From Accumulibacter sp. (lineage in GTDB: Bacteria; Pseudomonadota; Gammaproteobacteria; Burkholderiales; Rhodocyclaceae), in assembly GCA_031264825.1 (NCBI GenBank), contig JAISDL010000044.1, forward strand, positions 1 through 16,060: DNA of 16,060 nucleotides. The letters run 5' to 3'. Made by a program: the position numbers and the translations under genes. How positions within the stretch are numbered: the stretch's first letter is position 1; each line of letters starts with the position of its first letter. Below the pieces are notes generated by a model. That model saw nothing but the letters and a program-made list of their open reading frames with translations. It searched no databases and was not told where the DNA came from. Shown in pieces: positions 1-5,601 of the stretch.

Positions 1-74
1 CCCAGCGTGTCGATCTTTTCCCGGTGGCGTTCTTCAGCAAACAGATCTACCTTGATCGCGCTTCTCACTTTCAT
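1..74 (-). CDS. IS5-family-type transposase, N-terminal fragment (truncated by window edge)
   Basis: From an ATG at 74-72 the minus strand reads MKVRSAIKVDLFAEERHREK and then IDTLG to the window edge. I recognise the pattern DLFAEE...KIDTLGD as the N-terminus of a group of IS5-family DDE transposases. This is recognition from memory, and only 24 residues are visible, so the catalytic DDE residues cannot be checked. No strong ribosome-binding site precedes the ATG. The frame differs from the receptor frame it interrupts; the receptor frame runs into a stop at 34 inside the element. The protein would catalyse cut-and-paste movement of the element. Confidence 0.55.
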   Translation of the reverse strand, partial: MKVRSAIKVDLFAEERHREKIDTL

Positions 75-88
75 CGGTGGCCACTTTC

Positions 89-115
89 GTATAATTCAGG
101 ATATTGGAATTATAC
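89..115. repeat. Perfect 9-bp inverted repeat inside the IS end, containing a TATAAT box
   Basis: GTATAATTC (89-97) and GAATTATAC (107-115) are exact reverse complements around a 9-base spacer. Because each arm contains TATAAT in one orientation, the site holds a perfect -10-like hexamer on each strand. On the minus strand TATAAT is preceded at a 17-base spacing by TCGAAA, a poor -35. It lies just upstream of the transposase start, so it may be its promoter or a regulatory hairpin. Confidence 0.6.
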
Positions 116-144
116 CAGAACCAAGAGGGTTTTTCGAGGGGGCC

Positions 145-582
145 GTCGACGAAGTCTCGGTTCCCGTCCTGGATCAACTCGATGACGCGCGCGCCGTCGA
201 CCTGGATCTGCACGCGGTTGGCGCCGACACCGCGAATCGTGAACCCCTGAAAGTTCCCGAAAGGATCCGTCCCGGAAGTCGTCCGGTTGACTTCGACGCC
301 GGGTTCGTGCCGGATGAGTTCCTGAATGTTGGTGACGCCGCGATCTTCGATTTCTTCCTGCGTGATCGTCGTGACCGTCGCGGGAACGTCGAGGACGCTC
401 TGCGTCTGCCGCGTCGCGGTCACGGTAATGCCATCCATCAGCGCGACTCTTCTTTGGGGATTACTTTGGGGATTAGCCCCCCCGACCGCAGCTTGCGCCG
501 ACGCCTGATCCTGCGCGTTTGCGTTGAACGAAGCCCATGAAAGCAAGGCCGAGATGGATAAACACAAGGTTTTTTTCCGCAT
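145..582 (-). pseudogene. TonB-dependent heme/hemoglobin-type outer-membrane receptor, interrupted by an IS after the plug
   Basis: Outer-membrane receptors of this family take up heme or hemoprotein iron using TonB energy. The start is the ATG at 582-580, which has an AGGAG seven bases upstream; an in-frame ATG at 600 lacks this. Residues 1 to about 23 (MRKKTLCLSISALLSWASFN...) are a signal peptide ending in ANA-Q. The plug follows with DGITVTATR, DVPATVTTITQEEI, NIQELIRHEPGVEV, GFTIRGVGANRVQIQVDGAR and RDFVD, typical of the TonB hemoglobin/transferrin/lactoferrin group. The next expected segment (LLK.VEVVRGP) is absent: the frame enters IS sequence at about 144 and meets a stop at 34. About 146 codons remain of a family usually over 650 residues long, with no barrel. 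The rest may lie beyond the IS, outside the window. It is divergent from hutX and shares a Fur box with it. The exact substrate is inferred from the neighbouring heme genes. Confidence 0.85.
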
Positions 583-687
583 ATGCCCACTCCTGTCCAT
601 TCCTTTTCAAGTTCATCAAAATGATTCGATCCGTTTCTGGAAACCGTGCGGGTTCTTGAAGGAGAAATCCGCAAAAACCCAGCCCAG

Positions 688-693
688 AATATA
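688..693 (-). promoter_or_regulatory. Possible -10 box for the receptor gene
   Basis: TATATT on the minus strand, read toward the receptor. The Fur box at 705-719 would fall in the spacer and -35 area, a position that suits repression by Fur. No convincing -35 hexamer is visible, so this is tentative. Confidence 0.35.
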
Positions 694-704
694 TTTTTTA
701 CGAA

Positions 705-719
705 TGATAATGATTCTTA
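705..719. promoter_or_regulatory. Fur box between the divergent receptor gene and the hutX operon
   Basis: TGATAATGATTCTTA matches the 7-1-7 Fur consensus (TGATAAT-n-ATTATCA) fully in the first half and partly in the second. It lies in an AT-rich intergenic stretch, 123 bases from the receptor start and about 100 bases from hutX. Fur with iron would repress both directions, so heme uptake and degradation would turn on under iron starvation. Seen: the motif and its location. Inferred: binding. Confidence 0.75.
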
Positions 720-821
720 ATTTCATTTGCAAGTAAAAATATTAATAATTCCCACTAGCGTTTAGAGAGCGGATGTGTCATCCTGTGCGCCCGAACTTTC
801 ATTCAGACAGGAGAAGTGACC

Positions 822-1337
822 ATGGCGCAGACTTCAGAGATCGAAGCGCTCAAAAAACACCTGGAAAAAAACCCGGCGGTGATGCTCGAAGGCATCCCGG
901 AGGCGGGAAGCCTCTCGATGGCGGAGAGGATCGAATGCCTGCCCGCCTCGCTGTGGACGCGCATCGACGGCAAGCACTATCTTGAAGTACTCGAAGAAAT
1001 CGCCACGTGGGGAAAGGTGACGCTCATCGTCCACACCCTCGACATGGTCCTGGAGTTTTCAGGCCCCTTCCCGCCGGGAAAGCTAGGGCACGGCTACTAC
1101 AACCTCGGCGGAAGCACAGGCCTCCACGGCCACTTGCGCCCCGAAAATTGCGGCGCCGTCTATCTCATCAAGCGTCCCTTCATGGGGAAAGCGAGCGCGA
1201 GCGTCCAGTTCATGAACCTTGCGGGCGAGACCTTGTTCAAGGTCTATCTCGGACGCGACGAGAGCAGGGAAATTTTTCCGCACCAGATCGACGCCTTCGA
1301 TGCGCTCGGACGGAAATACGCTCCCGGAACGCCTTGA
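822..1337 (+). CDS. hutX: Heme utilization cytosolic carrier protein HutX/ChuX
   Basis: HutX/ChuX binds heme in the cytoplasm and passes it to degrading enzymes. The protein is 171 residues, close to E. coli ChuX (about 164). The start is the ATG at 822, with AGGAGA seven bases upstream; a GTG at 816 is less well placed. The family pattern is visible: LPASLWTRIDG (41-50), WGKVTLIVHT (63-72) and LHGHLRPENCGAVYLI (101 on). His71 and His104 sit where the two heme-ligand histidines of ChuX (65 and 98) would align with a six-residue offset; that correspondence is from memory. It is first in an operon: its TGA at 1335-1337 overlaps the ATG of chuY (TGATG). It lies downstream of a Fur box. Confidence 0.9.
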   Translation: MAQTSEIEALKKHLEKNPAVMLEGIPEAGSLSMAERIECLPASLWTRIDGKHYLEVLEEIATWGKVTLIVHTLDMVLEFSGPFPPGKLGHGYYNLGGSTGLHGHLRPENCGAVYLIKRPFMGKASASVQFMNLAGETLFKVYLGRDESREIFPHQIDAFDALGRKYAPGTP

Positions 1338-1990
1338 TGGAGTTTTTCGATTTACTGCTCTTCGGCGCGACGCGCAACACGGGCTTCCTGATTGCGCGTC
1401 AAGCGCTCGCGCACGGTGAAAAAGTCGCCGCGCTTGTTCGCGGCGCAAACGGCTCGGAGCTGGAAAGCCTCGGCGTTCGTATCGTCCGGGGCGACGCTTT
1501 CAACGCGGACGACTGCGCGAGGGCGATTTTGGAGACTGCGCCGCGTCGCGTCGTCAGCACGCTGGGAGGAAAAGACCGCGAGGGGCGGCGCGTCGACGCG
1601 GAAGGCAACATCAACGCCATCGCCGCGTCGGAGCGGTACCCGAATATCAAGCGCTTCGTCCTCGTCACGTCGATCGGGAGCGGCGAGCAATTCGACGGAA
1701 TTTCGGAAAACGCCCGAAAATTCCTCGGCGACGCGCTGCGCGCCAAAACGCAGGCCGAAGAAGCGCTCAGGAAAAGCCGCCTGCCCTGGACGATCGTGCG
1801 CCCCTGCGGTTTGAGCGATGGAGCGCCCACCGGAGACTATGCCCTCCTCGACGCGCCCGACGCGCGCTGCGGGAACGCGCTTTCGCGCGCCGACGTCGCG
1901 GCCGCCGTGCTGGAAGTACTCGACGACCCCCGCTGGATCGGGCGCGCCGTCACTGTGCAAAAGCGCCCCGACGAAAAGCCAAAAACATGA
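1337..1990 (+). CDS. chuY: ChuY-like NAD(P)H-dependent reductase (anaerobilin reductase type)
   Basis: A 217-residue NAD(P)-binding protein of the atypical short-chain dehydrogenase type. In E. coli O157, ChuY reduces anaerobilin, the open-chain tetrapyrrole made by ChuW from heme. The Rossmann glycine motif is FGATRNTG (9-16), followed by the strand and turn ALVRG, VVSTLGGKD (72-80), FVLVTSIGSGE (107-117), a lysine in LRAKTQAEEAL and WTIVRPCGL (151-159). These are hallmarks of the NmrA/NAD(P)H-binding group. The start ATG at 1337 overlaps the hutX stop, and its own stop overlaps the hutW start (ATGA), so translation is probably coupled. The family is broad, so the function rests mostly on its place between hutX and hutW. 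Confidence 0.8.
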   Translation: MEFFDLLLFGATRNTGFLIARQALAHGEKVAALVRGANGSELESLGVRIVRGDAFNADDCARAILETAPRRVVSTLGGKDREGRRVDAEGNINAIAASERYPNIKRFVLVTSIGSGEQFDGISENARKFLGDALRAKTQAEEALRKSRLPWTIVRPCGLSDGAPTGDYALLDAPDARCGNALSRADVAAAVLEVLDDPRWIGRAVTVQKRPDEKPKT

Positions 1991-3333
1991 AGCCGATCGA
2001 AGCGTTTTTCGCAAGAATCTGCGACGACCCGGTGGGACGCGCTTTCGACGAGGAGGAAAAAAGCTTTTCCCCCACCGTTTCGATGCAAACACCGCCCGCG
2101 TGGGAAGGCGGCGCGTTCGAGGATTTCGCGGCGCGCGCCTTCGTCGAAAACGCGCATCGTTCACTCGTCCTCTACGTTCACGTGCCCTTCTGCCGACGGC
2201 GTTGCGCTTTTTGCCCCTTTTTCAAAAATATTTCCGACGCGCTCTTCAGCGCGGAATACACGTCGCTTCTCGCCAAGGAAATCAGTGATACCGCAAAAAC
2301 GCTCGGAAGCGTCGTCAGGGAACGCCCCGTCAAAGCGATCTATTTCGGCGGCGGAACACCGAGCGACCTCGATTCGCCCGATTTGGCCCTGCTGATCCGC
2401 CGCTTGCGCGAAAGCTTCCTCATCGCGCCCGACGCGGAAATCACCGTTGAAGGCCGCGTTCGCGGCTTCACCGGGGCGAAGGGAAAGGCGTGGGTCGACG
2501 CCGGCGCGAATCGCTTTTCTCTGGGCGTCCAGACCGCCGACACGCGCTTGCGCCGCCGCATGGGGCGCATCGCCGACCGTGACGAAATCCGCGCGGTGAT
2601 GAACGCGCTCGGAGAATCCGGGGCGGCGCTCGTGCTCGACTTGATCTACGGCTTTCCCGAGCAAACCGAGGAGATTCTTCTCGACGACATCCGCTTCGTG
2701 AGCGAGGAAACCGGAATCCACGGCCTCGACCTCTATAAACTTTCTCTCTTCCCCGGCAGCCCGCTCGACAAAGCGATCGTCAGGGGCGAGTTTCCGAAAC
2801 CGCCCGACTTCGCGCAACGCGCAAAAATGTACGAACTCGCCTACGGAGCGCTCCTCGCGCACGGATTCGAGCCGTTTACGCCAAAACATTGGCGCCGTGA
2901 CGCAAAAGAACGTTCCGTCTATAACCGCCTTGCGTTTGGTCAAACCGACATGATTCCCTTCGGGTCCGGCGCCGGCGGCCGCATCGGAAGCATTTCTCTG
3001 GGCAACGCGGGCGTCCTGGCGGACTACGGCGAGAAAGTCCTGAGCGGCAAGAAACCCATCGCGCGACTCGCGCTCTCGCCTCCGAAAAGTGCGAGCGAAT
3101 CGTTCGGGCGCCTCATCGACGAAGCGCTCGAAGAACTTCGCCTCCCCGCGATTGAACGCTGGCCGCAAAGCCATCGGGAAAAAGGAAAGGAATTGCTCTC
3201 GCAATGGCGAGAAGCCGGCTTGCTGCATAGTACGGACAGCCAAGACGAAAGCGCGCGATTGACGTGCGCCGGGAACTTCTGGGCGCCGCACATGAAAAAA
3301 CTCCTGATCGATTTCGCCGCGCAGACCTGGTAG
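1987..3333 (+). CDS. hutW: HutW/ChuW radical SAM heme-degrading enzyme (anaerobic)
   Basis: ChuW/HutW is a radical SAM methyltransferase related to HemN. It opens the heme ring without oxygen, releasing iron and giving anaerobilin. The length, 448 residues, matches the E. coli enzyme (about 445). The [4Fe-4S] motif CRRRCAFC supplies Cys69, Cys73 and Cys76 in the HemN-like context YVHVPFC, and the SAM-binding GGGTP is at 121-125. RFSLGVQTAD and LDLIYGFPEQT are further HemN-family motifs. The ATG at 1987 overlaps the chuY stop by four bases. HemN-family coproporphyrinogen dehydrogenase is the main alternative, but the hutX-chuY neighbours and the longer N-terminus (about 60 residues before the first core strand) favour HutW. 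It is the last gene of the operon. Confidence 0.9.
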   Translation: MKPIEAFFARICDDPVGRAFDEEEKSFSPTVSMQTPPAWEGGAFEDFAARAFVENAHRSLVLYVHVPFCRRRCAFCPFFKNISDALFSAEYTSLLAKEISDTAKTLGSVVRERPVKAIYFGGGTPSDLDSPDLALLIRRLRESFLIAPDAEITVEGRVRGFTGAKGKAWVDAGANRFSLGVQTADTRLRRRMGRIADRDEIRAVMNALGESGAALVLDLIYGFPEQTEEILLDDIRFVSEETGIHGLDLYKLSLFPGSPLDKAIVRGEFPKPPDFAQRAKMYELAYGALLAHGFEPFTPKHWRRDAKERSVYNRLAFGQTDMIPFGSGAGGRIGSISLGNAGVLADYGEKVLSGKKPIARLALSPPKSASESFGRLIDEALEELRLPAIERWPQSHREKGKELLSQWREAGLLHSTDSQDESARLTCAGNFWAPHMKKLLIDFAAQTW

Positions 3334-3348
3334 AACCCGCCCACAGAG

Positions 3349-3375
3349 GTTGGGGTAAGCGCAGCGAACCCCAAC
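3349..3375. repeat. Hairpin repeat, GTTGGGGT...ACCCCAAC
   Basis: Arms at 3349-3356 and 3368-3375 are perfect 8-bp complements around an 11-base loop (AAGCGCAGCGA). A relative of the same design occurs at 3651-3677. This type (GTTGGGNT, a short loop, ANCCCAAC) is a dispersed intergenic repeat in many proteobacteria, from memory. It lies 15 bases after hutW and could also help end its transcript, though no T-run follows. Confidence 0.65.
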
Positions 3376-3435
3376 ATACGGCAAATGACCGCATGAAAAT
3401 CACCCAAACAAAGCGATGCGGCATGGGTTCCCCAC

Positions 3436-3457
3436 TTTCCCCCTGACAAGGGGGAAA
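3436..3457. repeat. Perfect 9-bp stem, TTTCCCCCT-gaca-AGGGGGAAA
   Basis: Arms at 3436-3444 and 3449-3457 with a GACA tetraloop. No T-run follows, so it is not a classic terminator. It may be a dispersed intergenic repeat. Confidence 0.6.
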
Positions 3458-3525
3458 TGAAGGGGGTTTCGGGGTTTCGGCAAATGTCGGCGCGTTTTCA
3501 AACTTTCCAAGCCCCTCCTTCAAGA

Positions 3526-3590
3526 ACCGCGAAACACGCGAAAAAGTTTGGGGAATACAAACCTTTCGCGTCTTTCGCGCCTTTCGCGGT
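3526..3590. repeat. 65-bp element bounded by ACCGCGAAA / TTTCGCGGT with tandem TTTCGCG motifs
   Basis: The ends 3526-3534 and 3582-3590 are perfect inverted 9-mers. Inside, TTTCGCG recurs at 3564-3570, 3573-3579 and 3582-3588, and ACGCGAAA at 3536-3543 faces it. It resembles the widespread family of intergenic repeats built from CGCGAAAG or CACGAAGG units, from memory. Confidence 0.6.
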
Positions 3591-3594
3591 AAAA

Positions 3595-3616
3595 ATCGGT
3601 TTTCATCTGATCCCTG
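3595..3616 (+). repeat. 22-bp direct repeat, copy 1
   Basis: The 22 bases here, starting ATCGGTTTTCATCTGATC, recur exactly at 3782-3803. The two copies enclose the second TTGGGCT hairpin and the 20-bp palindrome, so they may mark duplication or insertion edges. Confidence 0.75.
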
Positions 3617-3650
3617 TCGTCCTTTCCATCATTCACACGCAAACGGAATC

Positions 3651-3677
3651 GTTGGGCTTCTCTCCGTTCAGCCCAAC
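3651..3677. repeat. Hairpin repeat, GTTGGGCT...AGCCCAAC
   Basis: Perfect 8-bp arms at 3651-3658 and 3670-3677 around an 11-base loop. It has the same architecture as the 3349-3375 hairpin with a compensatory change (G to C in one arm, C to G in the other). That pairing change supports selection or origin as a hairpin. Confidence 0.65.
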
Positions 3678-3690
3678 CTATACCGCCGCT

Positions 3691-3710
3691 GGGCACGGCG
3701 CGCCGTGCCC
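3691..3710. repeat. Perfect 20-bp palindrome GGGCACGGCGCGCCGTGCCC
   Basis: The two 10-base halves are exact reverse complements with no spacer. GTAGGGGCACGGCN-type palindromes are a known class of dispersed repeats in environmental proteobacteria, from memory. It lies between the two copies of the 22-bp direct repeat. Confidence 0.7.
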
Positions 3711-3781
3711 CTACGAGAACCCAACGCATCTGGCAATCGCCGTGGCTCTCGCTTCGCTCCGCCCTATACCGCCTCTTCCCG

Positions 3782-3803
3782 ATCGGTTTTCATCTGATCC
3801 CTG
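3782..3803 (+). repeat. 22-bp direct repeat, copy 2
   Basis: Exact copy of 3595-3616. It runs directly into the CTGA heptamer array at 3794-3828. Confidence 0.75.
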
Positions 3804-3828
3804 ATTCCTGACATCTGATTCCTGAATT
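3794..3828 (+). repeat. Degenerate heptamer array, five CTGANNN units
   Basis: The sequence divides cleanly into 7-base units: CTGATCC, CTGATTC, CTGACAT, CTGATTC, CTGAATT. A cleaner heptamer array of CTGTCTC units is at 6853-6883. Such heptad repeats occur between genes in many bacteria, and their role is unknown. Confidence 0.6.
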
Positions 3829-3844
3829 TCCCGTTCGGGAAATT
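3825..3844. promoter_or_regulatory. Palindrome upstream of hipBA, candidate HipB operator
   Basis: AATTTCCCG-TT-CGGGAAATT is a perfect 9-bp inverted repeat with a two-base centre, ending four bases before the -35 box. The half-site GGGAAAT recurs at 3886-3892, between the start of transcription and the ATG. HipB-type antitoxins repress their own operon through paired palindromic operators, so this is the best operator candidate. The run of T after it could suggest a terminator, but a two-base loop argues against that. Confidence 0.5.
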
Positions 3845-3847
3845 TTC

Positions 3848-3876
3848 TTGCTTTTCGGCGAATCCAGACCTAAAAT
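3848..3876 (+). promoter_or_regulatory. Sigma-70 promoter of hipBA
   Basis: TTGCTT (3848-3853), a 17-base spacer and TAAAAT (3871-3876), about 20 bases before the hipB start. Both boxes are close to consensus and the spacing is ideal. Confidence 0.7.
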
Positions 3877-3895
3877 TTACCGAAAGGGAAATATC

Positions 3896-4138
3896 ATGAT
3901 TCGCATAGATACGCCATCCGACCTCGGCGCCGCGCTCCGAAAAGCCCGCAAAGCGCTGAGTCTGACCCAGCCTCAACTGGCCTTGGCGGCTGGGGTTGGG
4001 GTACGCTTCGTCGTCGAGCTGGAGGCCGGCAAGCCCGGCGTACGCTTCGAGAAGCTTCTGCGCGTGGTCAACGTCCTGGGCGGAAAGCTGTTCGTGGAAG
4101 GAATGCCGCCCGACCCGCCGAGAGAAAGAGGCGCTTGA
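3896..4138 (+). CDS. hipB: HipB-family antitoxin, HTH DNA-binding protein
   Basis: HipB neutralises the kinase HipA and represses the operon. This 80-residue protein has an XRE-type helix-turn-helix over roughly residues 8-63: LGAALRKARKALSLTQPQLA, VGVRFVVELEAGK and LLRVVNVLGGKLFVE. This is the usual pattern of HipB/y4mF-like antitoxins. The start ATG at 3896 is preceded by AAGGGAA; an upstream non-ATG extension to 3848 would overlap the promoter and is rejected. Its stop at 4136-4138 ends two bases before the hipA ATG, so the two are co-translated. Confidence 0.88.
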   Translation: MIRIDTPSDLGAALRKARKALSLTQPQLALAAGVGVRFVVELEAGKPGVRFEKLLRVVNVLGGKLFVEGMPPDPPRERGA

Positions 4139-4140
4139 CC

Positions 4141-5421
4141 ATGTCGCGGCAACTGAGGGTATTTCTTTTCGGCCACAAAGTGGGAAAGCTCCGGCAGGAA
4201 AATGGCCGGCTACATTTTTCCTACGACGCGGCTTGGTTGAGCGCGCCGGAGTCCAAGCCGCTTTCACAGTCACTGCCCCTGCGCGTCGAAGCGTTTGACG
4301 ATAACGAGACCCGACCATTTTTTGCCGGACTGTTGCCGGAAGGCGATTTGCGCATCCGTTTGGCGAAAATTCTGCAAGTTTCCCGGCAAAACGATTTCGC
4401 CCTGTTGGACGGTCTTGGCGGCGAGTGCGCCGGCGCCGTTACTTTGGTGGAAGATGAGGTCGAAAAAATGTCGGTGCCCGTACCGTCTGCGCCTCACTGG
4501 CTGGAGGATGAGGGATTGGCGCGCCTTCTTGAGACCTTGCCCAAACGACCCATGCTGGTGGGAGAGGTCGGTCTGCGTGTGTCGCTGGCGGGAGCTCAGG
4601 ATAAATTGCCGGTGCTGGCCGAAGAGAGGGAGGGACAGTTACGAGTGGCCTTACCGCCCCGCCAAGCTCCCAGTTCGCACATATTGAAGCCGGAGGTAGC
4701 CGACCTTCCCGGTAGCGCCCATAACGAGGCATTTTGCCTGACACTCGCGGCCGCTTGCGGCTTGAAGGCGACCAGAGCTTCCGTTTATCGCGTCAAATAT
4801 TCCGAACATGTTTTCCTTCTGGTGGAACGCTACGACCGCCGCCGAGGGCTGGATGGGCAATTGGAGCGTCTGCATCAGGAAGACTTTTGCCAAGCCTTGG
4901 GGATTGCCCCGGAATACAAATATCAAAACGAAGGCGGACCCAATCTGACCGCGTGCTTTGAACTTCTGCGCTCGAGCATCCGCTCCAGCGCACCGGAAAT
5001 ATTGCGCTTTCTGGATGGCGTGATCTTCAACGCCCTGGTGGGAAACAACGATGCCCACGCCAAGAATTTCTCTCTGCTTTACGACAAGGAATACCCGACC
5101 CTGGCTCCGCTCTACGATGTATTGTGTACCGCCGCCTACCCGCACCTGAGCGACAAAATGGCCATGAAGATCGGCGGAAGATATCGCTTTGGCGATCTCT
5201 TCCCTCGTCACTGGGAAGGCTTTGCCAAGAGCATCGGCCTTTCCTCGTCCCAAGTGAAAAAACGGGTACTGCAAATGGCCGGTATCGTACCCGCACAGGC
5301 CCATAAACTGGCAAACGACTTTATCTCTTTCGGTTTGGCGCACGATATACTGGAAAAGATCGTTTCCCTCGTTGACGCGCGCTGTGCTCTTGTGACAAGA
5401 CGGTTCGCGCAGTCGTCGTGA
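4141..5421 (+). CDS. hipA: HipA-family serine/threonine kinase toxin
   Basis: HipA phosphorylates a translation factor (glutamyl-tRNA synthetase in E. coli), causing growth arrest and persistence. The protein has 426 residues, near the 440 of E. coli HipA. The N-subdomain shows FFAGLLPEGDLR (60-71). The loop with the autophosphorylated serine reads RVSLAGAQDK, giving Ser148. The ATP-binding lysine is Lys183 in HILKPE. ERYDR is at 229-233, HQEDFCQALG at 245-254, the catalytic aspartate is Asp304 in GNNDAHAKNF, and the metal aspartate is Asp326 in APLYDVL. All key residues are kept, so it should be active. A TTG at 4135 overlapping hipB is an alternative start. Codon use differs from the neighbours (more TTG and other T-rich codons), which suggests transfer. 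The target here is unknown. Confidence 0.9.
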   Translation: MSRQLRVFLFGHKVGKLRQENGRLHFSYDAAWLSAPESKPLSQSLPLRVEAFDDNETRPFFAGLLPEGDLRIRLAKILQVSRQNDFALLDGLGGECAGAVTLVEDEVEKMSVPVPSAPHWLEDEGLARLLETLPKRPMLVGEVGLRVSLAGAQDKLPVLAEEREGQLRVALPPRQAPSSHILKPEVADLPGSAHNEAFCLTLAAACGLKATRASVYRVKYSEHVFLLVERYDRRRGLDGQLERLHQEDFCQALGIAPEYKYQNEGGPNLTACFELLRSSIRSSAPEILRFLDGVIFNALVGNNDAHAKNFSLLYDKEYPTLAPLYDVLCTAAYPHLSDKMAMKIGGRYRFGDLFPRHWEGFAKSIGLSSSQVKKRVLQMAGIVPAQAHKLANDFISFGLAHDILEKIVSLVDARCALVTRRFAQSS

Positions 5422-5451
5422 CGCTTTCCGTCATAATTCCTGGGCGAAATC

Positions 5452-5500
5452 CTGTCGTAGCACTGGAGAGGTGCGTGAAACCGCGCCCCTGTACGGACAG
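5452..5500 (+). other. Two-stem RNA-like structure upstream of sbp
   Basis: CTGTCGTA (5452-5459) pairs with TACGGACAG (5492-5500) with one bulged G. Inside it, 5467-5475 pairs with 5482-5490 (one A-C mismatch and one G-U) around a TGAAAC loop, leaving an asymmetric internal loop GCACTGG. It matches no riboswitch I know. It lies 30 bases after hipA and about 100 before sbp, so it could be a leader structure, a transcript end for hipBA, or a small repeat. It has no T-run. Confidence 0.4.
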
Positions 5501-5601
5501 CATATTCGGTGTTGTTCATAAGTTAATAAAAATTCAATCGTTTGTATTCCCGGATATTTTTTCTAGACTCCCTTCCTTTCAATCGACCTGAAGGAGTTTT
5601 C

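Larger units (their letters stand above)
1..144 (-). mobile_element. One end of an insertion sequence (IS5-like), running off the left edge
   Basis: On the minus strand the TonB-receptor reading frame stops resembling its family at about 144. There a sequence beginning GGCCCCCTCGAAAAACCCTC starts, followed within 75 bases by a transposase-like reading frame. A terminal CAAAAACCC-like or CGAAAAACCC-like end is common in IS5-group and related elements, from memory. The exact terminus and the target duplication cannot be fixed because the other end lies outside the window. The terminal segment also carries a perfect inverted repeat (89-97 with 107-115). The boundary is uncertain by a few bases. 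Confidence 0.65.
3334..3895. other. Gene-free stretch packed with small repeats between hutW and hipB
   Basis: No convincing gene lies in these 562 bases; the open frames here are short and unlike proteins. The space instead holds several independent repeat types listed separately: two TTGGG/CCCAA hairpins, a CCCCCT/AGGGGG hairpin, a TTTCGCG element, a 20-bp palindrome, a 22-bp direct repeat and CTGA heptamers. The end of the stretch carries the hipBA promoter. Confidence 0.8.

Noticed and set aside
1007..1336. An N-terminal extension of chuY by 110 residues
   Set aside because: It overlaps hutX out of frame, is Arg/Pro-rich, and the ATG at 1337 gives the Rossmann motif at the usual place with a TGATG overlap.
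2161..3384. A 407-residue open frame on the minus strand opposite hutW
   Set aside because: Composition is Arg/Glu/Phe-rich without any domain; hutW on the plus strand carries the radical SAM motifs.
3825..3846. The palindrome with following T bases as a rho-independent terminator
   Set aside because: The loop is only two bases and it lies directly upstream of a good promoter, so an operator is more likely.
5452..5500. A tRNA or known riboswitch
   Set aside because: The fold lacks the cloverleaf and T-loop signature, and I see no conserved core of a sulfur-related riboswitch such as a SAM type.
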